Assembly: GCA_903925075.1 (NCBI GenBank)
Contig: CAIYDQ010000302.1
Coordinates: 1-45,144 of the forward strand
Direction: 5' to 3'
Length of the DNA: 45,144 bases
From: an uncultured Geobacter sp.
GTDB taxonomy: Bacteria; Desulfobacterota; Desulfuromonadia; Geobacterales; Geobacteraceae
Notes under the pieces: generated by a model
Seen by the model: only the letters and a program-made list of their open reading frames with translations
Told to the model about the DNA's origin: nothing
Database searches by the model: none
Shown here: positions 1 to 6,806 of the stretch, piece after piece
Numbering within the stretch: the stretch's first letter is position 1
How the letters are laid out: each line of letters begins with the position of its first letter
Position numbers and translations under genes: made by a program

Positions 1-68
1 CTCTCACCTCTGCCGGGGCGCTCGTGGTTTTTGCGGTTTTACGGTTGGTGGATTCTCGCAGTGAGGTG

Positions 69-92
69 GCCGGCAATCAGACGATTGCCGGC
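69..92. repeat. Stem-loop 3' of the first gene
   Basis: The 9-bp arms GCCGGCAAT and ATTGCCGGC pair perfectly around a 6-base loop. The hairpin lies downstream of the minus-strand gene at 158-442 and could end its transcript, but no T-tract follows on either strand. It may instead be a small repetitive palindrome. No gene is supported in bases 1-157. Confidence 0.4.
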
Positions 93-157
93 ACAAAAAG
101 AAGGAGAACGTTCTTTCTGGCCAAGCGGCGGGTGTTGCCTGATCATAAAGCGGTAAA

Positions 158-442
158 TCACAGTTTGCGTCCCAGTAGAGATTGCAGTTCTTTTCCCAGA
201 TCGGTTGGCAGTTCGGAAATATCCTTCAGGAATTTTAGACGCCTGCTTTCTCTAAGCGCTTGATATCGTTCTGGCAGGTCGGTGGGCTGTACGGAGGCAT
301 CGATGATTGTGTGAAAGTCGGCGTGGTTTGGGTGGTGGCAGTGGTAACTAAACCCGCACCGGATGGCAAAGTGGCAGGCAGGGTTTTCTACCAGGCAGCC
401 GGAGAACTCCGGTAAAAAAGGTATGGTCATACACGTTTGCAT
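158..442 (-). CDS. Small Cys/His-rich hypothetical protein (94 aa)
   Basis: I do not recognise the family. The start is well supported: an AGGAGG ribosome-binding site sits about 6 bases upstream of the ATG, and a TTGACA/TACACT promoter lies at 523-550. The N-terminal 45 residues carry five Cys (4, 16, 23, 29, 35) and a His cluster (HCHHPNHADFH), a pattern that could bind a metal, heme or an Fe-S cluster. No CxxC pair, signal peptide or membrane segment is seen. The C-terminal half is charged and probably helical (DLPERYQALRESRRLKF). The protein is probably cytoplasmic. The gene is monocistronic and divergent from the DUF922 gene. Function unknown. Confidence 0.7.
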   Translation of the reverse strand: MQTCMTIPFLPEFSGCLVENPACHFAIRCGFSYHCHHPNHADFHTIIDASVQPTDLPERYQALRESRRLKFLKDISELPTDLGKELQSLLGRKL

Positions 443-522
443 GGTTAATCCTCCTTTGTGAAAAGTCGCGGCTAGTTATTTCGGCTCAACCCCTTGGTCC
501 GTCGCTAGATTCAGATTGGAGA

Positions 523-550
523 AGTGTAATGGGCACTAAAATGCTGTCAA
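523..550 (-). promoter_or_regulatory. Sigma70-type promoter for the 158-442 gene
   Basis: On the minus strand, TTGACA (complement of 545-550) and TACACT (complement of 523-528) are separated by 16 bp. The transcript would begin about 75 bp upstream of the ATG. Assigned by consensus only. Confidence 0.5.
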
Positions 551-687
551 GAAAAAAAGTTCGTATAATTAATGAGTTAAGCGACGAAGCGTTCTCATTG
601 GACTGCCGGGTTGCGGTGGGTGCGATCCGGATGCCGGTTGGGAGGCCGGCGGTTAGCCGGAGGCATTACGCGTAAATTTTTCCGGTT

Positions 688-703
688 TGTGATCTGTGTC
701 ACT
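688..703. promoter_or_regulatory. CRP/FNR-family-like operator
   Basis: TGTGATCTGTGTCACT has the TGTGA-N6-TCAC(A/T) form recognised by CRP/FNR-family regulators. It lies about 85 bp upstream of the DUF922 start, just ahead of a weak promoter-like stretch ending in CTATGCT. The rest of the 443-786 gap holds the minus-strand promoter at 523-550 and nothing else recognised. Confidence 0.45.
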
Positions 704-786
704 TACATTGTTTTTCGCTTACCCTATGCTGCCTGCAACTTGTCTCTTTTAGCTCCTGGCATGGAAAATCCAACGGAGGGCTGTTA

Positions 787-1401
787 ATGTCTGTGCTCAA
801 CCGCATCATCGCAACTGCCGCTTTGACAGTGATGTTCAGCCCGATCGCGTTGGCCAGTGATGGCCATGCAGTGCCGGAGGTCAGCTGTGAATTGAAGGTG
901 AATGAAAAGTACCAGTCGTATGATGTCGACGGGGGCAACCCCGATCAGTTGCGGAGGCAAATGCGGCAGCATGGCACCAAATGGGATGATGGAGCGACCT
1001 ATGCCGCGGAAACAAACTGGGATATTCGGTATGGCTATGAAGTGGCCTATGAAGACGGCAGGTGTTACCTCAAATCGGTGAAGACCGATGTGGATATCAT
1101 TTACCACCTGCCGCGCAGGGCGGCTTCCAGCGCGCATTCCGAACTGACGGTGCTGTGGGAGGACTTTATGCGGCATCTCAAACGGCACGAGTTCGGCCAC
1201 AAAGATATCGCTGTCAAGACCGCTGCGGAAATTAACGAGATGCTCGGTTCACTGGGGAGTTTCAGCGATGAAAACCAGCTTGCCAGGGAAGTCAGCCGCC
1301 GAACGGAAGAGAGGTTTCAACGCATGAAGGAGGCCCAGATCGCCTACGACCATGACACTCGGCACGGGGAAAGCCAAGGTGCGGTACTGCCTGACCAGTG
1401 A
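787..1401 (+). CDS. DUF922 family putative secreted Zn-dependent protease (204 aa)
   Basis: Residues 1-23 form a Sec signal peptide ending near ALAS, so the mature protein is periplasmic or secreted. The key motif is HEFGHKD at about residue 138, an HExxH zincin signature as in the DUF922 family. Upstream lies the acidic, aromatic region (WDIRYGYEVAYEDGRCYL) usual between the DUF922 beta-strand part and its HExxH helix. The third zinc ligand is not obvious to me, and proteolysis is not proven for the family. AACGGAGGG lies about 7 bases upstream of the ATG. The gene stands alone and may be controlled by the CRP/FNR-like site at 688-703. The substrate is unknown. Confidence 0.75.
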   Translation: MSVLNRIIATAALTVMFSPIALASDGHAVPEVSCELKVNEKYQSYDVDGGNPDQLRRQMRQHGTKWDDGATYAAETNWDIRYGYEVAYEDGRCYLKSVKTDVDIIYHLPRRAASSAHSELTVLWEDFMRHLKRHEFGHKDIAVKTAAEINEMLGSLGSFSDENQLAREVSRRTEERFQRMKEAQIAYDHDTRHGESQGAVLPDQ

Positions 1402-1524
1402 GAAAGACAGGGCCGCGCAAATGCCGATTTAGTTTTACCGCCATCAGGCCTGTTGCTTTTAAATACGTTATTGCCAGAAAGGCCGATCTAATATAATATG
1501 CCCGTATGGCTCATCCGGCTGCTA

Positions 1525-1571
1525 AAGCGCACAATGTGTGATGGTTAAATTTTTTTAAATGTTGTGCGCTT
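1525..1571. promoter_or_regulatory. 10-bp inverted repeat ahead of the 74-aa gene
   Basis: AAGCGCACAA (1525-1534) and TTGTGCGCTT (1562-1571) are perfect inverted arms around a 27-base AT-rich centre. They end 46 bp upstream of the start codon at 1618. This could be a repressor operator or a 5'UTR hairpin. It does not resemble a terminator, because the T-run lies inside the loop. Confidence 0.5.
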
Positions 1572-1617
1572 CTGTTGTTGCAACATAAATTCCATTCCCA
1601 CTAGGAAAGGAGCTAGG

Positions 1618-1842
1618 ATGGAATATAGTATAAAAAAGATCAGCGTTTTCGGCGATAAGATAATACTTAACAACGGTTCTCAATGGGTAGTGTCTGGAGC
1701 GTATACGGAAAAATGCGCTAACTGGTATGAAACTCAGAGGATACTAATAAAAGAGATCAACACCGATCTTTGCCAATACCAGCTTGTTAACGTCGACACT
1801 GCCGACATTGTCGAAGCTCTTTCCGTTTCCGGATACCCTTGA
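1618..1842 (+). CDS. Hypothetical protein (74 aa)
   Basis: The start at 1618 is chosen over an in-frame upstream ATG at 1564 because AGGAAAGGAG lies just before it. The product is small and soluble, with no signal peptide or membrane segment. Its beta-rich pattern (IKKISVFGDKIILNNGSQWVV) suggests a compact barrel-like or Sm-like fold, but I recognise no family. Two Cys (34 and 52 by my count) do not form a CxxC pair. The stop codon lies inside a perfect 17-bp tandem duplication (1831-1864), so the present C-terminus (SGYP) may result from a recent insertion. The gene is preceded by the inverted repeat at 1525-1571. Confidence 0.6.
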   Translation: MEYSIKKISVFGDKIILNNGSQWVVSGAYTEKCANWYETQRILIKEINTDLCQYQLVNVDTADIVEALSVSGYP

Positions 1843-1864
1843 TGCATGGATACCCTTGATGCAT
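1831..1864. repeat. Perfect 17-bp tandem duplication
   Basis: The unit GGATACCCTTGATGCAT occurs at 1831-1847 and again at 1848-1864. The TGA of the preceding gene (1840-1842) lies in the first copy. Seventeen is not a multiple of three, so gain or loss of a copy would change any downstream reading. Confidence 0.85.
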
Positions 1865-1942
1865 CTTTTTTTGTACGACCTCCCTCGCCCCGACCGTTGT
1901 CAGGGAGGGACGGGGGAGCGCTTCGGACTCGCCACTGCACCT

Positions 1943-1991
1943 GCCTTTCTTCTGACCCTTACTGCACAGCCTTTCTTCTGCCCCTTACTGC
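1943..1991. repeat. 23-bp near-perfect direct repeat
   Basis: Two copies (1943-1965 and 1969-1991) differ at a single base and are separated by 3 bp. The second copy covers the stop codon of the minus-strand DUF2959 gene. Together with the 17-bp duplication 80 bp away, it marks 1830-1991 as a slippage-prone junction between two convergent genes. Confidence 0.75.
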
Positions 1992-2719
1992 CCAAAATAC
2001 GGCTCCTCGTTTCCCATCGGCTCTTCAAGTTTTCGATCTGCCGGCAGCTCCCCGCCCGTCGCGGTTCCTCTGCCCGTGCCTCCCTGTGCCATCGCCGTTC
2101 TCGCATGGTCAATAGCGGCGAGCACCGGTTGTACTGATGCCTTCAGGTCTTCCCCGTCTCGCATCGCTCTTTTGGCGATTGGCCTGATACCGTCGATTCC
2201 ATTGGGGGTTAAATCGGTAGAGAGGTAATTCTGTATCTCCCTGATCGCCACGAGATACGAGTGCAAAGATCCCCTGACTTCCGTGCTCGCTTCAGGGATC
2301 TTGGCAAAGACGTCGCGCAGTTCAAAGCGGCGGTCATCACTGAGTTGTCGTATCTGCGGATTGCTGTAGGTGGCGCCTTGTTTCTCCCATTCCGCGAAAT
2401 AGTCTTGTCCCTGGGCCCGCATATCCGCTGAATCTTTATCCAGACGTCCGCCGATTTTTTCCATTTTAGCTACGTTGTACGTGTAGTTGTCCAAAGCTTT
2501 CTTCAAATCGAGGTGGCTTGGGGAAATTAAATCCTGCAAGGAAGCGTTGGTAGCATCGACCTGCGACGAGACTTGTTTATAGTCGCGTTCGACAGTCTCC
2601 ATGGTGTTGGTAGTTTTTGTGGCTCGCTCTACGCCTGTTGTTGCGCATCCTGTGAGACCGGAGCCAATGGTCAATAAAAAAGATGCAAAAAGCACTGGCA
2701 AAACCGATGTGAATCTCAT
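1985..2719 (-). CDS. DUF2959-type lipoprotein (244 aa)
   Basis: Residues 1-25 form a lipoprotein signal ending in LTGC, so Cys25 should be lipid-modified and the protein membrane-anchored facing the periplasm. The mature part is largely helical with heptad-like stretches (DATNASLQDLISPSHLDLKK; MEKIGGRLDKDSADM), as in the DUF2959 family, which has no established biochemical role. A low-complexity tail (MAQGGTGRGTATGGELPADR) follows from about residue 210. AAAAGGAGAGCGCC before the ATG decides the start. The gene is monocistronic and convergent with the 74-aa gene. The family call comes from memory of its pattern. Confidence 0.7.
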   Translation of the reverse strand: MRFTSVLPVLFASFLLTIGSGLTGCATTGVERATKTTNTMETVERDYKQVSSQVDATNASLQDLISPSHLDLKKALDNYTYNVAKMEKIGGRLDKDSADMRAQGQDYFAEWEKQGATYSNPQIRQLSDDRRFELRDVFAKIPEASTEVRGSLHSYLVAIREIQNYLSTDLTPNGIDGIRPIAKRAMRDGEDLKASVQPVLAAIDHARTAMAQGGTGRGTATGGELPADRKLEEPMGNEEPYFGQ

Positions 2720-2824
2720 GGCGCTCTCCTTTTGGTCCTGAATCTCGTTATGATCGTCTCTATCCGCTGCATCCGTTCACGGTGCCGGCATTTGCAAGGC
2801 ACCATTCCAATTTGAACCACCACG

Positions 2825-2853
2825 TTGACAAATAAATTGTATAATTTTAATAA
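2825..2853 (+). promoter_or_regulatory. Promoter upstream of the ferritin-like gene
   Basis: TTGACA (2825-2830) and TAATAA (2848-2853) are separated by 17 bp inside a very AT-rich stretch. A second hexamer, TATAAT (2840-2845), overlaps the spacer and could be an alternative -10 element. The promoter would read through the 8-codon ORF at 2923 into the gene at 3074. Confidence 0.5.
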
Positions 2854-2922
2854 TTAATTTGCAATAATGTTGTTGGTTGACTTGTGCGCACAACAACGGA
2901 TTTAACAGGAGGTGAACACAAG

Positions 2923-2949
2923 ATGGACTTGAGGGAGTTGCCGGCATAG
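2923..2949 (+). CDS. Possible 8-codon leader peptide (MDLRELPA)
   Basis: ACAGGAGGTGAACACAAG gives a near-ideal Shine-Dalgarno sequence in front of an ATG that is followed by only eight sense codons and TAG. The ORF lies between the promoter at 2825-2853 and the ferritin-like gene at 3074. It could be a translated leader, or the 5' stump of a lost gene. The rest of 2950-3073 shows nothing else. Whether it is translated is unknown. Confidence 0.3.
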   Translation: MDLRELPA

Positions 2950-3073
2950 GCGGTTTAAAGGGAGGTTCGGCCGCGGCCTTGCGGGTATGTTGGCCTGAGC
3001 CGATGTAAAGCGCCTGTTTTGCGGTAAAATGTACAAGGGAATAATATTAACTAGCATTAATCGGAGGTAGACA

Positions 3074-3514
3074 ATGAACAGGGACGAAATTCTCGACAAT
3101 CTCCAGAAACTGGTCCAATTAGATGTAGATGCCACTCATGCCTATGACCAGGCAATCAAGAACGTGAAGGAGCAACCGATCAAGGACAAACTGATCCAGT
3201 TCCAGGCCGACCACCGCAGGCACATCGATCTGCTTTCCGCCAAGGTGCTGGAACTCGGTGGCACTCCACCGGAACTGATCTCGGACTTCAAGGGGTTCAT
3301 AATCACCGGGTTCACCGCGCTGCGCAGCCTCACCGGGACCAAGGGCGCCTTGGAAGCGATGGAAACCAACGAACGGTTGACCACCTCCAAGTACGAGGAA
3401 GCTTGCAAAAAGGATTTCCCCGTAGACATATCCACGATTCTGCAATCAAACCTTTCCGATGAACAGCGCCATCTTTCGTTCATTCGGGAAGCGATTACCA
3501 CCGTTGTTCGTTGA
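3074..3514 (+). CDS. PA2169-family ferritin-like four-helix-bundle protein, DUF2383 (146 aa)
   Basis: The protein is almost entirely helical. Carboxylate/His positions typical of a ferritin-like bundle occur in order: LVQLDVDATHAYDQAI (helix 1, about 12-27), QFQADHRRHIDLL (helix 2, about 43-55), ETNERLTTSKYEEA (helix 3) and LSDEQRHLSFIREAI near the C-terminus. These E/D...ExxH-like sets suggest a di-metal site. The family is named after a Pseudomonas stress-island protein, and its chemistry is not established. TCGGAGGTAGACA precedes the ATG. A rho-independent terminator at 3603-3633 follows. It is presumably cytoplasmic. Confidence 0.8.
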   Translation: MNRDEILDNLQKLVQLDVDATHAYDQAIKNVKEQPIKDKLIQFQADHRRHIDLLSAKVLELGGTPPELISDFKGFIITGFTALRSLTGTKGALEAMETNERLTTSKYEEACKKDFPVDISTILQSNLSDEQRHLSFIREAITTVVR

Positions 3515-3602
3515 TTGGCAACAGACCGTGGTAAGGTCTTTTGTCCCGCGTAAAAGCTTCGCTCAGCAACACGGCAGAGCTAGCTAACCGGCGATTCAAG
3601 AG

Positions 3603-3633
3603 AAGGGCTAAGTCATCGATTTAGCCCTTTTTC
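3603..3633. terminator. Rho-independent terminator, probably bidirectional
   Basis: AAGGGCTAA (3603-3611) and TTAGCCCTT (3621-3629) form a 9-bp stem with a 9-base loop, followed by TTTT on the plus strand. It ends the gene at 3074-3514. A shorter A/T flank on the other side may also stop the minus-strand dehydrogenase transcript. Confidence 0.8.
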
Positions 3634-3733
3634 AAATGCGTTCAGCTTGGTCTGTCTCAAGCCTTGGCTTTCCGCTGGGCGTGGTGGTCTGAAATCCCAG
3701 TTGTGCGGCTCGATCCCTTGGCCGGCGAAGCTG

Positions 3734-4927
3734 TTAATGTGCGCGCCGGCTAGGCGCTCGCGGATCCATCACGATCTTGATGCAGCCGTCGTGCTTCTCC
3801 CTGAAGAGCCGGTAACCCGCGGGAGCGTCCTGCAGCGCCATCCGGTGGGTGATGAGAAAGGTCGTGTCGATTTCCTTCTTCTCCACGAGCTCCATTAACG
3901 GGCTCAGGTATTTCTGCACGTGGGTCTGCCCGGCGCGCAGGGTCAGTCCCTTGGCGAAAACGGCCCCCATCGGCATCTTGTCGACCAAGCCGCCGTAGAC
4001 TCCGGCAATGGAGACGGTGCCACCCTTGCGGCAGGCCATGATCAACTGACGCAGGGCGCCGGCCCGATCCGACTCGAGCCTCAGGGTCTGTTTCACCGCG
4101 TCGTACACGCCTGCGATGCCGGTCCCGCTGGCCTCCATGCCGACCGCGTCGATGCAGGCGTCCGGCCCGCGGCCGCCGGTCAGGTTGTGCAGCGCTTCCG
4201 ATACATCCTGCTCCTGATAGTTCACTATCTGCGCGCCGCACTCGATGTGGGCCATATCCAGGCGTTCAGGCACAGAGTCGATGCCGATCACCTTGCCTGC
4301 CCCCAACTTGGTCGCGCTCTTCATGGCCATAAGTCCGACCGGGCCGCAGCCCCATACCGCCACCGTGTCGCCGGCGCGTATGGCGCAGTTCTCCGCCGCC
4401 TGATATCCCGTCGGGAAGATGTCCGTCAGGAATATCACCTGCTCGTCCGAGAGCCCCGACGGTATCTTCGCCGGGCCGACGTCGGCATAGGGGACGCGGA
4501 CATATTCGGCTTGCCCTCCCGAGTAGCCGCCGTAAAGGCGGGAGTAGCCGAAGATGCCTGCCCCGGTGTCGCCGTAGGCCTTCTCCAGCAGCCGGGAATT
4601 GGGATTGGAATTGTCGCACAGAGCCCAGAGATCATGCTTGCAGTACCAGCACTCCCCGCAACTGATCGGAAAGGGAACCACTACCCGGTCCCCGGCTGCC
4701 AAGCGGGTGACGCCGGCGCCGACCTCCGCCACTTCTCCGACGAATTCATGCCCGAGGATATCGCCCTGTTTCATGCCGGGGATCAAGCCGTTGTACAGAT
4801 GCAGATCCGATCCGCATACGCCGGTAAGGGTAACTTTAATGATGGCGTCCCGCGCATTGCGCAGTTGCGGGTCCGGCACCGTATCCACCCGCACGTCATG
4901 CTTTCCATGCCAGCACACAGCTCTCAT
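3734..4927 (-). CDS. Zinc-dependent alcohol dehydrogenase, formaldehyde-dehydrogenase-like (397 aa)
   Basis: This is an NAD(P)-dependent medium-chain dehydrogenase with the catalytic zinc motifs GVCGSD (Cys38) and GHE (His60-Glu61). The structural zinc loop [15 protein letters not shown] supplies four Cys. The Rossmann motif GCGPVGL follows at about residue 195. The long C-terminal half ([20 protein letters not shown], then a large insert before the [12 protein letters not shown] strand) matches the glutathione-independent formaldehyde dehydrogenase-like branch. The substrate cannot be fixed from sequence. It is the last gene of the run ku / SRPBCC / adh, with 38 bp before it and a strong GAGGAGG site. 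Similar dehydrogenases accompany ku in stress islands elsewhere, which suggests aldehyde or redox detoxification. Confidence 0.88.
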   Translation of the reverse strand: MRAVCWHGKHDVRVDTVPDPQLRNARDAIIKVTLTGVCGSDLHLYNGLIPGMKQGDILGHEFVGEVAEVGAGVTRLAAGDRVVVPFPISCGECWYCKHDLWALCDNSNPNSRLLEKAYGDTGAGIFGYSRLYGGYSGGQAEYVRVPYADVGPAKIPSGLSDEQVIFLTDIFPTGYQAAENCAIRAGDTVAVWGCGPVGLMAMKSATKLGAGKVIGIDSVPERLDMAHIECGAQIVNYQEQDVSEALHNLTGGRGPDACIDAVGMEASGTGIAGVYDAVKQTLRLESDRAGALRQLIMACRKGGTVSIAGVYGGLVDKMPMGAVFAKGLTLRAGQTHVQKYLSPLMELVEKKEIDTTFLITHRMALQDAPAGYRLFREKHDGCIKIVMDPRAPSRRAH

Positions 4928-4965
4928 GTATCCTCCTCGATCCTTCCGGCAGATCTCGTGCGAGG

Positions 4966-5691
4966 CTAACGACCCGCTTCGGCTGTGGCGATTTCTCCGG
5001 TCTCTAGAATTTGTTTCAGCCGTTTCAAGTCCTCCTCCAATTGTTGCGCGTTTATGGCATGGGCTATTTTAGCCGCTGCTTTTCCGGCTGCGCCGCCAGG
5101 AGGATAATAATCGACGCAGACCTTGACCTCGGTTCCGCGATCACCGGGAGCCGCCGTGAATTCGACAGTCCCCTTGTTGGGCAGCTCCGCCGCTCCGGTT
5201 GAATGCCAACTGATCTGCTGCCCCGGATAATCGTCCATCATCTCCGCGTCCCACTCGATGCTCAACCCGCCCGGACCCCGGGCCTGCCAATGCGAGGTCT
5301 TTTCGCCGGTAACCTGCACCGAATTCAGATGCTGCATGAAGCGGGGGAGGTTTTCCAGGTTCCGCCAGAACTCGTATACCTGCTGCGGCGGTCTGTTGAT
5401 GGTCAGCACCTTCTCGATCCTGAGGCCGGAGTGCCCGGAGTGAAAGGTGTCGGCGCCGATTGCCTGGTACAGGTCGCAGTGGCCCGTCTTGCCCCGGTAA
5501 ATAAGCAGGCCGCCGGCAACCACCATCGCCAGTCCCGGAAGAAAGCGTTTACTGGTGAAGCTCTTCAACCCCGTTAACGCCAGCGTTGTCCCGCCGATCA
5601 CGGAGGCTTTTCGTTCGCTGCGGCCGACGTTGATGCGCTTTTGCCGGCGATTTCTTCCGGGCACGCCGGCCCCGGAGCGGATGCTTTCCAT
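4966..5691 (-). CDS. Membrane-anchored SRPBCC (START-like) protein (241 aa)
   Basis: The start is placed at 5691 rather than an upstream ATG at 5730, because CAGGAGGAGAGACTA precedes it. After a basic N-terminus ([17 protein letters not shown]), residues 30-65 hold two short hydrophobic segments ([31 protein letters not shown]), like a DUF2892 hairpin. From about residue 85 comes an SRPBCC/polyketide-cyclase-like domain: [20 protein letters not shown], then HLNSVQVTG and [14 protein letters not shown]. Such domains bind hydrophobic ligands in a helix-grip fold; no ligand is known here. It lies 45 bp downstream of ku and 38 bp upstream of the alcohol dehydrogenase, so probably co-transcribed with both. 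Confidence 0.82.
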   Translation of the reverse strand: MESIRSGAGVPGRNRRQKRINVGRSERKASVIGGTTLALTGLKSFTSKRFLPGLAMVVAGGLLIYRGKTGHCDLYQAIGADTFHSGHSGLRIEKVLTINRPPQQVYEFWRNLENLPRFMQHLNSVQVTGEKTSHWQARGPGGLSIEWDAEMMDDYPGQQISWHSTGAAELPNKGTVEFTAAPGDRGTEVKVCVDYYPPGGAAGKAAAKIAHAINAQQLEEDLKRLKQILETGEIATAEAGR

Positions 5692-5736
5692 TAGTCTCTC
5701 CTCCTGAAGAAGCGTATTGGCGTATTCCATTGCGGC

Positions 5737-6516
5737 TCAGGCGGCCTCTTTTCTCTTATGTTTGAGGCTCTCCTTCAGCAAGGCCATCATGTCGGCCACC
5801 TCCGTCGGCTGGGGCGCTTTTCCCTGGGGCTTCGGTTTTTTGCCCTGGGCCTTTTCCTCGATGATCTTTTTCAGATCATCGATGTAGTCGTCTCTGTATT
5901 TAGCGGGGTCGAATTTAACGGTCAGTTGGTCGATCAAGGAAAGGGCCAGGGCCACTTCCTGTTCGCGCAGCTGCTCGCCGGTCGGCAGTTTCAGCTCGCC
6001 CGCCTCCCTCACTTCGTCCCGATAGCGGATTTGATTGAGGATGAGCGCGTCGTCAAGAGGCTTCACGATGCCGATGCTCCCTCTGTTCCTGAGCACGTAG
6101 TTGGCGACGCCCACCTTTCCCGACCTCTTCAGCGCCTCTCTGAGCAGCGCATACGCCTTCACCCCGGATTTGTCGGGCTCCAGGTAGTACGGCTTTTCGA
6201 AAAACCTGGTGTCGATATCCTTTTCCTCCACGAAGTCCAGAATGTCGATCAAATGGGTTTTTTCCAGGCTTGCGTTCTCGAAATCCTTGTCGGTAAGGAC
6301 GATGTATTCCCCGTCCGTATACTCGTAACCTTTGACAATCTCCTCATACGGCACTTCCTTGTTGTCATTCTTGCAAACGCGCAGGTACTTGATGGGGCAC
6401 AAGTCGTTTTTTCGCAGCATGTCGAGATCCAGAGAGTTGCTTTGGGAACCGCTGAAAAGTTTGACCGGAATGTTGACAAGGCCAAAGCTGATGGAACCAG
6501 ACCAGATTGCTCTCAT
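5737..6516 (-). CDS. ku: Ku protein, non-homologous end joining (259 aa)
   Basis: The bacterial Ku homodimer rings broken DNA ends and recruits LigD. The N-terminus MRAIWSGSISFGLVNIPVKL is the hallmark of bacterial Ku. It continues with the beta-barrel region (YEYTDGEYIVLTDKDF, FFEKPYYLEPD) and the conserved GVANYVLRNRGSIGIVKPL. The tail after about residue 225 is Lys/Pro-rich (EKAQGKKPKPQGKAPQP), the part that usually contacts LigD and DNA. Length is normal. No ligD is in the window, so the ligase must be elsewhere or repair must use another one. It is the first gene of a minus-strand run with the SRPBCC and alcohol dehydrogenase genes, divergent from DUF748. Confidence 0.95.
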   Translation of the reverse strand: MRAIWSGSISFGLVNIPVKLFSGSQSNSLDLDMLRKNDLCPIKYLRVCKNDNKEVPYEEIVKGYEYTDGEYIVLTDKDFENASLEKTHLIDILDFVEEKDIDTRFFEKPYYLEPDKSGVKAYALLREALKRSGKVGVANYVLRNRGSIGIVKPLDDALILNQIRYRDEVREAGELKLPTGEQLREQEVALALSLIDQLTVKFDPAKYRDDYIDDLKKIIEEKAQGKKPKPQGKAPQPTEVADMMALLKESLKHKRKEAA

Positions 6517-6575
6517 TTTTACCCCCCTTACTTACTCGTCCGCAGCGTTAGCGCGTTGCACCGTCAACCGCCCTT

Positions 6576-6599
6576 CCACCCATCCACCCATCCGCCCAT
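6576..6599. repeat. Three tandem 8-bp units upstream of ku
   Basis: CCACCCAT, CCACCCAT and CCGCCCAT follow one another directly in the ku/DUF748 divergent intergenic region, about 60 bp ahead of the ku start. They could be a slippage-prone repeat or iterated binding sites. No known operator is matched. Confidence 0.7.
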
Positions 6600-6726
6600 A
6601 GGTCGACTCGGCTTCGGCCGCCAAAACGGCCCCTTGTGCACCATTGCGCATCTTCTTCCCGAAAACAGGAGGAATTTTACCACAGTAATCATCAAGCAGG
6701 CCGTCCGGGAAAAAAGCGTAGCGCGA

Positions 6727-6754
6727 TTGACAATAAAGTGTCGTCACCTACATT
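6727..6754 (+). promoter_or_regulatory. Promoter for the DUF748 gene
   Basis: TTGACA (6727-6732) and TACATT (6749-6754) are separated by 16 bp and lie about 50 bp upstream of the start codon. The -35 element is perfect and the -10 element is weak. Confidence 0.45.
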
Positions 6755-6806
6755 TGTTTGGTTATTTTAATGTTAGTTCGGCTGGAACCGCGCTCCCGGA
6801 GATATC

